A stretch of 64,000 nt of DNA, from NCBI GenBank assembly GCA_018524725.1, contig JAEUWP010000360.1:514862-578861 (forward strand), in the 5' to 3' direction. Position numbers and translations under genes: made by a program. The notes under the pieces were generated by a model, which made no database searches, was not told where the DNA came from, and was given only the letters and a program-made list of their open reading frames with translations. The stretch comes from Podaxis mareebaensis. Taxonomy: Eukaryota; Basidiomycota; Agaricomycetes; Agaricales; Agaricaceae. Within the stretch, counting starts at the first letter, position 1. Every line of letters begins with the position of its first letter. Positions 28,802 to 39,920 of this stretch are shown here, in pieces.

Positions 28802-31423
28802 CTAAAGAATATGTGATAAATCGACCAGATATTTAATTCGGTGACTGGACTCCTGTACCTTTTCAATCAATCTTCTGGCAATCGGGTGGAAGGAATCCTT
28901 TGCCTTCAGGAATTTCTCGACCGCAAGGTCTTTGTTGACCTTGGAGATCGATCGGAAAACTGGCCTACAGAATTTCATGCGGCCCTTGACCACGCCACTT
29001 CCGTCATCGCCGACCACCCAATCTGCCGCTTCAACTGCATAAGTCTTCGCAACAGGAGAAACAGCATCTGCCAAGGCAACTCCGTAGAAGCGGAGCCGAA
29101 CCTCTGCATTAGGCGTTCGAGACAATTCGTATACGGATGCAAGGTGAGAGACTAGATCAGAAGGGAGAGGCGGATAAGATTGGAGTTTCTCCAGGAAGAC
29201 AACTAAATCGTGAGTGTAAATCCACTTCAACTGGGAGTGGAGCTAAATGGCTGACTTATCTGATTCCCGTCAAAGCCCTCAAGATCAGTTGCTTTGAAGT
29301 CGAGTTTAGAGACATCATACGTTAACCGAGCAGCATCCCAGCGTTCTGCGAGTGCGTAAGCTTGAGTGGCTAAAGTGGTGTCGAAATCGAGTTTGACGGG
29401 TAGCTCAAGACCTTCACCATGAAGCCAGGCCTGGGCGGAGCACCAGATTCGTCAAAGGCAATCGACAGATTGAGCTGAACAAACGCACATTCCAGTCAAT
29501 GCTATCCAGAGCTTTGATCTTGTCGGGTTGATTGGCGAAGTAACCGTAGAGGTGCTTCTTCCAGTCTTCGGTGCGGATGCTTTTGCCGATGAATGTGGTT
29601 ACATAGTCCTTGACGTAGGGCAAGAAGACATCCAAACCTCCAAGGGTTCTTTCTGAAGACCAGGCGGTCAGGATCGGAACGCGGAAGAGACGGGATGAGA
29701 GAAGTTACCAATGTGGAGGAGGAAATTGGCACCCTTCTCGTAAGGAATACTGCTGTACGCATCATCGGGATCCTCTCCTTTTTCGAACTCGATAACAAGT
29801 CTTTGATACTTGGGGCGATCCTGGTATTGTTCCAGTGCTTCCTTCAGAGCCTTGTTACCGATGAGGTAGGAAAAGGAACGGTGGGCTGGTGAGTGGAGAA
29901 ACTGTTGAAGGACACGTTCGATGTACGTGGTCCACCCTTCGTTGAGCCAGAAGTGAGATGCTTCTGCGTGCCTGTTCAGAATGATTCAGTCACTGTTATC
30001 TCTGTGGGTTCAGTGTGCACGCACGTAACACCATTCCCAAACCAGGAGTGTGTGAGCTCGTGAACAACCACATCAACCAGAGTACGATCGCCAGTCAGGA
30101 GGGCTGAAGAGAGTGAGTTGCAAAGTAATGCTTCGAGTATGAACTATGTACTAACTCGGAGTAAGGAACGTCAAGCAGGCATTTTCCTATTGGTCAGGAT
30201 TAGTGTCGACGCCATAAGTGTCCGGAAGTGGGCCTACTGACCATACCGCCGTAGGGGAACGACGGAGGTAGAACTAAAAGATCATATACACCAAAACGAT
30301 ATGGCGTCACAATACTCTCCTCCTTGTCTAAGAATCTGGTCGTATCTTCACTGAACTCCCAATATGCTGCGTCCATGAGCTCGGGCTCAGTCCAGATACC
30401 GCTGGTCCATGTCTTTCCTTCGAGTTGAGGGAATGGGCGGAAGTGAATGTTACCTGCAGCAATGGCGATCAGGTAGGATGGGATGGGTACAGGCTAGTCC
30501 TTCGTGAGTCCACTACAATAACTGCCAGAAGACAATGGACTCATACTTGGTTGTAAGAATAGGTAACCTCGTCTTGGCCGATGGCCTTGCCATCGTGAGG
30601 GGGTCCATCTGCTGGGGGCGAGACCCGGATAGCAGAGAGGAGCGCCGGAAGCACACTCTTGACTCTGGCGGAGTACGTCTGTTGATTTCGTAAGTAAAGA
30701 ACCTTTGATGCTTACAGAGGAGTCGCACAATCTTTGCGGATGGAGTATCTGATGTTCGTATTTGCGTTAAGGTGAATATTGATCAAAAAACGGGGCACTA
30801 TATTCCTACCTTGCAATGGAGCAAGGGTCCTTGAGTAGATCGGCTGGCATTGGCTGAATAGATATGGAAATCGTTTTCCTTGTGTTTGTCTGAAATAGTG
30901 TCAAGACGTGCTCTCGTGTCTAATTCCGAGTCAAGGCGATACGCACTCTTTGTCAAGCCATTGAAGAGCCGTGCTATCAGGGGATGTTTCGTATTCAATT
31001 TGAGCTTGAACCTTTGCGCTTTTGGTCAAACCCGAAGGCAACGGGATATGAAGTGCCGATCCCATGACCTCGTGCTTTGGCTTGAGGTCAAACTGAAGAA
31101 TGCGAGAATGCGACCTGAGGTCAAGATATCATGACATGCCAATGCTAGAAAACATACAGGTACTGGTCTTCCCTCTACGAAAACATTCTTTATCGTCAAG
31201 TCATTCGTATCAAATCTAGGGCATGCCGTCAGGACCGCAGAGCGCTACGGAGTTAAGAACCAGAAGGGACAGACATGACTTCATTGACGTTGTCCGCCTT
31301 GATGACTAGGTGATGGGTGGCAGCTCCTTGAATAATATGAGTGCCGAAGTCAAGTTTCCAATCAAATTCGACGTGTTCTGTGGTGACCTGGTCGTAGTTA
31401 GATTGGGTTGTGGGGTCGGACAT
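28802..31423 (-). CDS. Leukotriene-A4-hydrolase-type aminopeptidase (M1 family)
   Basis: Zinc metallopeptidase of family M1. Visible catalytic parts are FPYGGM joined across an intron to ENACLTFLTP (the GxMEN exopeptidase motif) and VVHELTHSWFGNGVT (HExxH), followed by FWLNEGWTTYIER, which supplies the third zinc ligand. The C-terminal helical domain, ending VEKFLKAKDSFHPIARRLIE, is the ARM-type tail of the LTA4H branch. In fungi this enzyme (yeast Lap2-like) mainly acts as an aminopeptidase in the cytosol; epoxide hydrolase activity varies. The start MSDPTTQSNYDQ at 31423 leads directly into TEHVEFDWKLDFGTHIIQGA. I count about a dozen short introns. An ATG further upstream is not in frame. 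Expected length about 650 residues, normal for the family. Confidence 0.9.
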
Positions 31424-31638
31424 ACTGAAGGCTAAGGTGCAGGTATCTAATCACGTAGATCACCGACAATCACTTCTGCTTACCAATGGGCATCACTTGG
31501 ATCCCGTGATAATTTGGATTGCGGTGGATGGAGGATGAGCTCCATTGCAAGTGGTATCAGGAGAAAAACAGATATCAATACGCGAAAATCATGTCATAGG
31601 CAGAACATAACAGCAAGACAACCATAACGATACACCCA

Positions 31639-33719
31639 TCACACCTTCTCCTGCTCTGGTGATGTGCTGAGTTTCCTTTGCCTTAGTATGGCTTCGCTTG
31701 AATCAGGATAAGAAACGCACTGTACATCATCGGTTACAGGGTCCGTTTGGTCTGTGACACGCCAGTGGATCATTGGCAGTGCGAGGGCGAGACCTGCAAC
31801 TAGCAAGATCCAAGTGGACAAAAAAATATTCATGAACCTAGACCATAGGTACGTTTAGCTATCAGTTCGACGTTGTGAACACAAACAAAGATGACGAACG
31901 GGATCTTCACGCCGTCCGCGCGCCAAACTCCTGCAGCTCCTGCAGACTGGATGGATTTATCTGAAACATGTCAGCATAGTTTAGTCTCATGCGGGAGAAG
32001 ACGTACAAAGACCAGTGAAGTAAGCGAGTTTACCAGGGTCATTTGACATTGCACCCATGATCCAATACGTCGTGACTTGCCATGTGGCATCCAAAATACC
32101 ACACAAGACATAGAGGAATATTCTTCCAACATACGGCGGATCATAGATATCCATCTTGTTTGCCTCAGGTGGAATAGATTCTCGAGTATATTGCCTGTAT
32201 TAGGTTGTTAGTCGTGTGATCGTTTAAGTTGGTTTGCATGGGGATCGCGACAACCTTTGATAGAAATACGCCCAGATGTGGACAGCCCAAACCATAACAA
32301 AAAGGACTGTCCAGCCTGTAAATGCACGTATCCTTCGACGAATACCTTTGCTGTCGAGAATAAGTCCAATGAATAACGACCCAATGATCTGTGAGATCCA
32401 GTAGATGAAGTTATTCAGAGAACGTGCTCTGATATTGAAGAGAGCCCCGTTGTAATCGCTGAATTCTGAAGTGAGATATAATAAGCTCACGAACACATGT
32501 TCAAGGGATCGCAAGCGTACGCCAGGTATAGAACCAATTCGAAGCAAAGAACATGGGGAAGAGCATAAGAATGAGAGGATCTGTCTTGATGGCAACCAGG
32601 AGGCCGATGAACTCTGTTTTCCAGGACGGTTGACGAGGAGGTGTAACTTTCGTTCCATCTGTCCTGATCATATTCTTTGGGTCCACCATGAGGAGGGGAA
32701 TCAACACCCCAATCAGTGTGAGAACTAGGAAGCCAATCTTTACTATGTTAGTCGTTCGTTTCACAGTGGTAGGAGTCGGCAACTAACGTAGGTTCCATTT
32801 CCAACTGTCAGATTGGAATGTAGTGAGCAGACGGTTCGTAGGGTCCTATTCTTCGACTTAGGGCTCACCTGAGTTAGCCTGTGGACCGAGCGAAAGTAAG
32901 CGGTGGGGATCATTCTATTCAAATGCGACGCACCGTCGAGTGGAAATTCGCTCCGAAAGATACCGCTGCCCCAACAACCCCGCCCAGGTTGAAGATTGAC
33001 CAGAAGATACTAATGAAACGGCCCTTCTGGCTTTCGGTTGGGTACGCTAGCATGAGAGAACCTTGAGCAGTCCAAAGCAAACCTGCACAGATTCCGAGGA
33101 TTGCGCCAGCTGCAATCACGAAACCACCAGCATTAGGATGAATGTTCATAGCCCTAGAGAGGTTTTGTGAATAGGCGATGGCAAGAGAAGGTGAAGCCAT
33201 GCTCACAGGTAAGAACCGATGTACAACGCGTACCCAGTACTTCCAAGAAGCAGTGTCAAGCGGGAGCCGAGGACATTGTTGATGGATCTATAGGCGGGCA
33301 TGGAAGGCTCAAACGTTCTGTCCCAGTATCATGGAATAGTTTACGCACCCTGCAAAGAATGCAGCGAATGCGAATGTCGCGTAAAGTGCCGCATTTGCAT
33401 TGGAGTTTGTCTCGGAGTCAACCTGACCACCTGCTCCCAAGCCATTGAGAGCGTTGAAGAGACCTGAAGTAACAGTTTTAGTGGAGAATGTAGGAGGCCA
33501 AGTTCGGAGCTATCCATGCCTGGACACATGAAGCAAACGAAACCCAGCATTGTCACCTGTCGCATACATCTTGAATATCACTTGCTACCAGGAGCGAAGT
33601 TTACAACGAACCTGAGTGGCTGGATGATAATACAGCCCCTTGAGACCAGTTGGACGCTCATACAACTGAGACTGGCTTTCGTTGGTATCACTGACATCGC
33701 CTTTCTCCTGGTTAGTCAT
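31639..33719 (-). CDS. UNC93-like MFS transporter, copy 1
   Basis: The protein belongs to the UNC93/DUF895 group of major-facilitator-fold membrane proteins. Segments include VTMLGFVCFMCPG, LFNALNGLGAGGQVDSETNS, ALYATFAFAAFFAG, GFVIAAGAILGICAGLLWTA then QGSLMLAYPTESQKGRFISI, and later NARARSLNN-type NIRARSLNNFIYWISQIIGS. About eleven membrane helices are expected. The substrate is unknown. The start MTNQEKGDVSDTNE at 33719 precedes LYERPTGLKGLYYHPATQ, which aligns with copy 2. About ten introns were recognised; one is a GC-AG intron directly after MCPG. The C-terminal tail after DQTDPV is uncertain because alternative splice sites exist. Copy 2 lies 672 bp upstream in the same orientation, so this is a tandem duplicate pair. 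Confidence 0.82.
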
Positions 33720-34391
33720 GTCGGTTGAAGCAGGACGATCAACAAGTTTGACTGAGGGAACGGGTAACTGCGAGGTTGGGTATGGGATTCAAACCTAGCC
33801 ACCTGTGTTGTCCCAACGAGGGCCCTTTAAGCTTATGAGGTTTCACGTCCATCTACGGGTGTTACGGCCCTGGTATCAGAACCATACGGACCTACAGACG
33901 GACCAGCCTAGTCGTCGCATGGGTATGCTTCGCCAATGAGCGGAATCCTGAGGAATCCCATGCATCGTGGTAAATAGCGCTTCGGCCCATGTGGGGTGTT
34001 GGTGGAGCGTAAGCGGTAATTGAATTCATTCTTTACCAAATTTAAATAACCCCGAAATGATTCTATTGATTGTCGACCTCGTTATCCCCCTGTTATCCCC
34101 TATCTGTAGCTATCTGTACACCATGGGGTCATGAGCTGATGAGTTGATGAAGCTGACGACGCCTTGATGCTGGGTATGTACTTGGATTTGGAAGGCAAGA
34201 TTTTTGCACACATCCCTTCGGTCCTGTCCAGACCACACGACCTTGAGCTTGAGCTTGATAGTGGAGCTTGATCCGGGACCGGAATCCGGAATGACCACCT
34301 TAGTACTCCTCAGGCACAGTCTTTACATAATCGGATACACTATTATATAATAATAAAACAGCTGTACAGACAGTAGACTTGAAGGTTGAGC
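33720..34391. other. Intergenic region between the two UNC93-like genes
   Basis: It contains the promoter of copy 1 and the 3' end of copy 2. An AT-rich stretch near 34330-34360 (tattatataataataaaa) follows the copy 2 stop codon in its reading direction and may include its polyadenylation region. No further gene seen. Confidence 0.4.
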
Positions 34392-36414
34392 CTAGGACTT
34401 GTGCTCCTCATCAGTGCTTGTTCGGGCCCTGAACAATGAGTCAAACATTGCACTAATCAGAGTGAATCATGGAAATGTTGAACATACAGGGTACCATCCA
34501 CAGGGTCTGTGTGGTTTTTGACACGCATCTGAATCAGCGGAAGCGCAAAGATCAGGCCAGCAACGAGGAGAACCCAGGTTGAGATGAACATGTTCATATA
34601 CCTGAAAATCGGTATCTCAGTCAACTATACTTGGAGTCCAGAAGAAACCATACGGTCTCAGGTTGCCATCTGCGCTCCAGGCACCGGCTGCACCGGCTGA
34701 TTGAATCGACTTGTCTAGATGTATTAATAGTCAGAGGCGATACATCAACGAGTGGTCTGGGCGGGGGACATACAGAACCCTGTGAAGTGCGCCAGTGTCG
34801 CTGGATCGTTGGACATAGCTCCCATGAGCCAGTAAACTGCTGTTTGCCACATGGCATCAAGGAAGCCGCAGAAAATGTATAACATGATCCGTCCCGCGTA
34901 GCCGTGATCGAAAATATCCATCTTGGGAGCACTAGAGGCAGTGTCCCTGGTGTAATTTCTTGTTTCGAGCTATGGGCATGAACACATCATGAGGATGCAG
35001 GAGTACTTACTTTTGATAGAAATACGCCCAAATATGAACAACAAACACCATTATCAAGAGGATTGTCCATCCAGTGAAAGCCCGGAAGCGACGGGTGAGC
35101 TTCTTCTGGTCGAGGACGAAACCGATCGAGAGCGAACCAACGATCTGAGCCAACCAATATACTAGGTTATTGAGCGACCTCGCACGAATGTTGAATAGGG
35201 CGCCGTTGTACTCGTTGAATTCTACGGGATAGGTGAGTGTCAATCCTGATCAGAAATCAAGGTAGACCTACGCCATGTATAGAACCAATTTGAGGCGAGG
35301 AACATGGGGAACAGTAAGAGGACATAGGGATCCGACCTGAGAGTTACCCAGAGTCCAAGAATTTCTGATCTCCAAGATGGATGACGAGGGGTTGTAACTC
35401 GCGTCCCATCGAAACGAATCATTTTTGAAGGTTCGGCCATGAAGATGGGGATGCCGACCCCAATCAAGGTCAGGATAAGAAAACCAATCTACCGGCCGCA
35501 CATCGTGAGTATGATCCTCTGGCATGAAGATACTAGCAGCTCACATAGGTTCCATTGCCAACTATACATCAGTCACACCAAAGGTCAGTTTGGACCCTAC
35601 GGGAAAGGTAGCCGCGACGTACCTGAGTTACCCTGAGAGACGGGACGACAGTCAGTGGAATGGTTCTTCCAAGGGAAAACTGCACGTACCGTAGAATGGA
35701 AGTTTTGGCCCAAGGAAACTGACGCACCAACAACCGCCCCGAGATTGAAGATGCCCCAGAAAATGCCGATGAATAGACCCTTTTGGCTCTCCGTAGGATA
35801 CGATAGCATCAATGAGCCCTGCGCAGTCCATAACATGCCAGCGCAGAGACCAAGAATAGCTCCTGCAGTGATTACGAAGGCACCTGCGTGGGGGTGGATA
35901 TTGATGGCGCTAATTAAATATAGTCCTGTTCAGCTGTTCAGGCGGACACCGAGCGCCTTGAACTTACAGGTAGGAACCAATATATAGGGGATATCCAGCG
36001 CTACCGATCAGAAGAGTCAGACGGGGGCCTAGTTTGTTGGTGATAGATCTTGGTGGAAGGTATTAGATAGCAGTTCACCGATGTAAATCCTTGCCAACTT
36101 ACCCGGAAAAGAAAGCGCCGGCAGCGAATGTAGCATAGAGAGCAGAGTTCGCATTCGCGCTTGTCGTAGTGTCAAGTTGCCCCCCACCACCAAGTCCGTT
36201 CAGAGCGTTGAAAAGGCCTGCCTTCGGTTTAACGTCACTGAGCCCGAGAAAAATGCAATAACTTGCCTGGACACATGAAGCAGACCAATCCAAGCATGAC
36301 GACCTGAGTCATTGGGTTGTAGTAGAAGCCTTTGAGGCCTTTTGGCCTCTCATAGACTTGGGTAGGACCCTCATCGCTGCGGGCAACAGGAGATCCCTTC
36401 TCCAATTCGGCCAT
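34392..36414 (-). CDS. UNC93-like MFS transporter, copy 2
   Basis: Paralogue of the gene at 31639-33719 with the same segment order: VYERPKGLKGFYYNPMTQVV, MLGLVCFMCPG, LFNALNGLGGGGQLDTTTSA, ALYATFAAGAFFSG, AGMLWTAQGSLMLSYPTESQ, KGLFIGIFWGIFNLGAVVGA and ARSLNNLVYWLAQIVGSLSI. It starts MAELEKGSPVARSDEG at 36414. The intron after MCPG again begins with GC (gcaagt) and ends with AG, at the same codon as in copy 1. The final intron, donor gtatgttc, leads to the tail ARTSTDEEHKS and a stop at 34392; without that splice the frame would stop earlier. Membrane topology suggests an ion or small-solute transporter or a regulator; the substrate is not inferable. Confidence 0.82.
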
Positions 36415-37404
36415 GGTTGTGGGTTCTGAAAGAGAGCGCCAGAAAGGTCTCCAGACGTTAGCACTTCCCTCATTCGTATCGGTATACTTATTATAAAGAG
36501 GTGACCCACTATTCTTAGCTATGGGGTTCACGGGAAGATACTTCTTGCCGAGTTTTCCATCCCCGGTTGTGCGGCGCTAGAGCGTAATAGGAAACCAGAC
36601 TTTGGTCACCTAGCATGCTCCCAGATGCTCCCTCGTGTTCCGGCTTAGTGGGGCGAAGGGCCAGGTCCACTGAGCGGTAGGTACGCGAGGCCGTGAATCC
36701 AAAAGTTGTATGAGATGTGTGTCTTTGAACAACGAAGGGGGCTGACCGCTGAGCTATCCGCGTAGCATGCGCACTCCATGAACCGCCGGCTGTAATCTGT
36801 ATCAAGCATCCTGGGAAAAAGGTTGACTAGACCGCGTGGACGTCTTGACCTAGTGACGCTGCAGACGGCTGTCTGTTCTACCATAAGGACTTAACCGGAG
36901 ATGCGTCGAGACAGAGGATGGTGGTGAGGGATTTTTCTGTTCCCGTTGCTCGCTATCCTGCACGGTGCGTGATGCCTTTGAGAAGTCCCTGTTGAGAGGG
37001 AATTATGGGAAACCACATTTTGACTTGCGGAGCCAACATTCCAAACGTGTTTCAAGGTACTGGTTGCATAACTAGACGACTCGTGCCAAAGGCAGATGAA
37101 TACGTGGAGAATGTTCGATTCTGAAGAGGTCGGTGTTGGATCAGTGGCCTTTCCATGGTCCCGACATCGGCTTAATCCGGTTTGAGATAGGGCTGGGCAA
37201 ATTTAGGTGGTGACGATTCACACTGTGGGAGTATCTCACAACGGAACTAGCATATAGTAAATACTAGAAGCCACCGAACAACTATTACAAATGGGTCAAA
37301 AGTCTATAGATGGTGTAGGGGAAAGGACCTGGAAAGGACAGAGGGAACTCTGTTCTGAAACGAGAAAGGTGAACATAGCCAGGGCGGCACCAGAGGGAAG
37401 GATT
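36415..37404. other. Intergenic region, no gene seen
   Basis: About 1 kb lies between UNC93-like copy 2 (5' side) and YOP1 (3' side). Short open frames on both strands show no recognisable domain. A minus-strand stretch near 36740-36765 reads like the D-arm of a tRNA but no complete cloverleaf follows. The part next to 36414 should be the transporter promoter. Confidence 0.4.
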
Positions 37405-38072
37405 TCACTCTTGGTGAGTGTCCGCATTGGTGGTGGCAGGAGCGACAACGCGAGATTGGCTGCTGATATTCGAGAGGATTGGCTTGAGAACGGTGAAGTA
37501 TGTGGTTTGAGCGCCCTGAAAACGTGGTGGACGCGAGCGAGAGATCAGGGGAGGTACACAGCACGCGTTTAACTAGGTTACTCACGCGGAAGGCAGGCAA
37601 CTGCAGCCAGACGATGAAAACGGTCTTGAAGGCATAGTACCAGGGGACATAATAGAGAACAAGACGAATAGCGAAACTCTCGAGGAAATTGAAGAAACCG
37701 AAGACGACCCAGTATGTCAGCCACTGGACATCGTCATTAGGAGAAGGAGATTCGAGGGCCTTGAACGAGAGATAGGCAGGGAGTCCCCAGCCGACGAGAT
37801 TCGAGACGGGAGCAGCAAGAGGATTGACGGTGTGAAGAATGGCAATAACGAAGAGGGCACCAAGGACGGCATAGGTTTTAGGAATTTGAGTGCGTTGCTC
37901 GAGGTTGAGGAGGACAGGGTACTTGGAGAGCTGCGAGACATGAATTGAGGACAGAGAAAAATGTAGGTGAGAAAGGACAAACCTCCTTGTCGAGCTGATT
38001 TACGTGATACTGGGCCTTGTTCTGGACCTGGATGAAGACGGGGTGCTGCTGAATCTTCTGAGCGGCGGACAT
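37405..38072 (-). CDS. ER-shaping protein Yop1 (REEP5/DP1/HVA22 family)
   Basis: The protein has the TB2/DP1/HVA22 signature. It starts MSAAQKIQQHPVFIQVQNKA, continues YPVLLNLEQRTQIPKTYAV, then the hairpins VLGALFVIAILHTVNPLA and VSNLVGWGLPAYLSFKALE, then NDDVQWLTYWVVFGFFNFLE and LVLYYVPWYYAFKTVFIVWL. Yop1 inserts hairpins into the outer leaflet of tubular ER and, with reticulons, keeps it curved. Three exons: the first intron follows LDKE and the last follows PAFR, leading to GAQTTYFTVLKPILSN and a Thr-rich tail. Length near 175 residues matches the family. It lies head to head with OST5, another ER membrane gene. Confidence 0.93.
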
Positions 38073-38202
38073 GGTAGTTGGGATGAGGAAGACAAGTTGC
38101 TAGGAGGGTTGATATTTGGTGCTTGCACGTGTTTGTCTCAGTTGGGGCGTGACGTCTTGTGGAACGCTCTGCTGGCGTGGCCCTTCGTCATTCTGTTCCA
38201 CG
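38073..38202. promoter_or_regulatory. Divergent promoter region, YOP1 / OST5
   Basis: Only 130 bp separate the two start codons, so both ER membrane protein genes must share this control region. It contains ttggggcgtgacgtcttgtg with a palindromic TGACGTCT/CGTGACGTC core, which resembles a CRE/bZIP-type site near 38140-38155. I cannot show that it is used. Confidence 0.45.
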
Positions 38203-38545
38203 ATGGCGGACTATCTCCAGGCAAAGGTAATTTCTCAATCCTCCACCCATACTCTGTGCTCATGGCTCCAGCTTGCCTTTGATGCCCTTCCCCCGTTTAC
38301 GCCACTCGTTCCAACCACCGCTCTCTCATATCTTGCCCTAGTGCTTCTGGTCTCTACCTTTGGTTTGGCATTTTATTTTACAACGTATGTTCTATCCTTT
38401 TCCTCTCCGACCCTCCCTCATCATTCCTTCTAGACTCCCGAAACAGTCCCTTCCTTTCCGAGAACTCGCTGTAGCATCCACCGCCAGTCTCCTCGGCGGC
38501 TTCGGCATCGTCGCTCTATTTTGCAGTGTAGGCGTCTATGTCTAA
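38203..38545 (+). CDS. Oligosaccharyltransferase subunit Ost5 (TMEM258 family)
   Basis: Three small exons, 38203-38226, 38272-38394 and 38434-38545, encode an 85-residue protein starting MADYLQAKLAFDALPPFTPL. It has two membrane helices (ALSYLALVLLVSTFGLAFYF and VASTASLLGGFGIVALFCSV) and ends SVGVYV. Length, two-helix layout and the terminal GVYV match Ost5/TMEM258, a small subunit of the ER oligosaccharyltransferase that transfers the glycan to nascent proteins. It is too split up to be found as one open frame. The exon 1 donor is gtaatt and the exon 2 donor gtatgt. Its stop is 31 bp from the stop of the convergent RPA12 gene. Confidence 0.88.
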
Positions 38546-38576
38546 ACAATACATTCCATCTGTCCAGACCTTCCCA

Positions 38577-39208
38577 TTAATTGTTGACACGCCATCCATG
38601 CTTGCACGATGCACACTTGCTAATGGTCAGCACGAGCTATACCCAACGCCATCAAACACGCACCGTGTAGAAGATTGTCGACCCTTCATCCGCGCTTCGC
38701 AACTGTCCCTTGTTCAATACTGCTTCCATGTGTATTGAAATTAGGCCACGCACCTGCATCTCTTTCGAATATGCTTCCATGTGGCCGCAAGCTGGACACT
38801 TCTCCGAAACCTAATTTCCTTTGAGCACTCATCATTCCTCGCAATGAGAATTAACTTACCAGTGTTCCCTGATCTCCCTTCTCGTGAAGCTTTGTCTGCG
38901 TTTTTCTTTTCTGCCTCAGTGCAGAAGGAAACGCGTCCGGGTGCGACTGTGTGGTGATAACGATATTGTCATATGCTATTTCGAACCCTTAGAATGGCTA
39001 TTTTTCATGGGAGGTAATTACCCGACCCACAGCTTGCCGGCTCTTCGTGATTGCATTGCTCGCATGACACCTTGTCCTCGCCGTCTTTGGGTTGATCTAG
39101 TAGGGTACCACACTCTGGACAGAACAAAAGAGATCCTGATTCATGTGTTACTCGAGACTGCTTGCTCAATGACAAGTCGTGCTGACCTATTTTGTGCGCG
39201 GAGGCCAT
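38577..39208 (-). CDS. RNA polymerase I subunit A12.2 (Rpa12)
   Basis: Two zinc ribbons are visible. The N-terminal one is IGSLLFCPECGTLLDQP with SCEQCNHEEPAS. The C-terminal TFIIS-like ribbon is SEKCPACGHMEAYSKEMQ, then LRSADEGSTIFYT, then CASCKHGWRVNN and stop. Between them is AFPSALRQKRKTQTKLHEKG. Rpa12 supports RNA cleavage and termination by Pol I in the nucleolus. Five introns split the gene. The first (51 nt, after MASAHKI) is in frame and has no stop; removing it gives the conserved IGSLLFC start. The last acceptor is CAAG just before TGTGCATCG. The acidic DE pair in RSADEGSTIF is the TFIIS-type catalytic hairpin. Confidence 0.9.
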
Positions 39209-39920
39209 TGGGAATAAGGGAATGCTGCCAAGATCGGGGATTCACAAAAATCCAAATCAGTATCCCGTTCCGGTCACGTGCATGACCAGCGTCTTAGGCT
39301 GTCCCACGGGCCACGGGTTAGACAAAAGGCTTGGCGAGAGAAAAGTGTGACAAACTAGAGCATGCGCTTTCTGGGTTTCCCATCTCTACCCTTGTACCTT
39401 GGTCTCTATGCCGCTCTCATCAAATCTTTCCTGTCGTTAGCGTCACTTTCCCTGGATTCTTGGTCAACAGAAACGTAGCAGGAACACGGGAGAACAACGA
39501 TATCCTTTTATGTCTATTCCTGCGGCTTGCGTTCGCGGATTACCAAAACCACTTTGCCAATAGATGTTTTCCTTGTTCTGTTATAGGTTGTTCTTTTGAG
39601 AACAATTGTCATCTATCGGCAAATACCAGTGACCCTGATCGCGTTCTCCTAGCTTATTGTTTTCTCGGCAGCCGTGCGGCGTTGTGGGTCCAGATATTAA
39701 CAATTATAAAGTTCGGTCGTTCTGTCAATCACGGCCCCATACACACCCATTGTTGTGTTCTCGGCTCGCTGCCTTTCCCCTTCACTTTGTTCTGCTCCCT
39801 CACACGCTGTGCGTGTATTCTCGTTCTCCGTCATCGTCTGGCATTTCTCGTCCATTCCTTCTTTCCGTCACTTAACGAGTGACCCTTTCTCGATCGCCCT
39901 CCCACTCTCGATTATCCAAC
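39209..39920. other. Intergenic region with promoter of the orphan gene
   Basis: A 183-codon plus-strand open frame (39331-39882) runs through this stretch, but its predicted protein has no recognisable motif and the region looks like pyrimidine-rich promoter and 5' UTR sequence. I do not call it a gene. The last 100 bp before 39921 are C/T-rich, typical for a fungal transcription start. Confidence 0.35.

Noticed and set aside
36735..36800. tRNA-like D-arm (minus strand GCGGATAGCTCAGCGG)
   Set aside because: No acceptable anticodon stem, T-arm or acceptor pairing follows at the right spacing, so no cloverleaf can be drawn.
39331..39882. 183-codon open frame upstream of the orphan gene
   Set aside because: No motif, unlikely composition (many Cys and His from pyrimidine-rich promoter sequence), and it runs into the 5' region of a better-supported gene.
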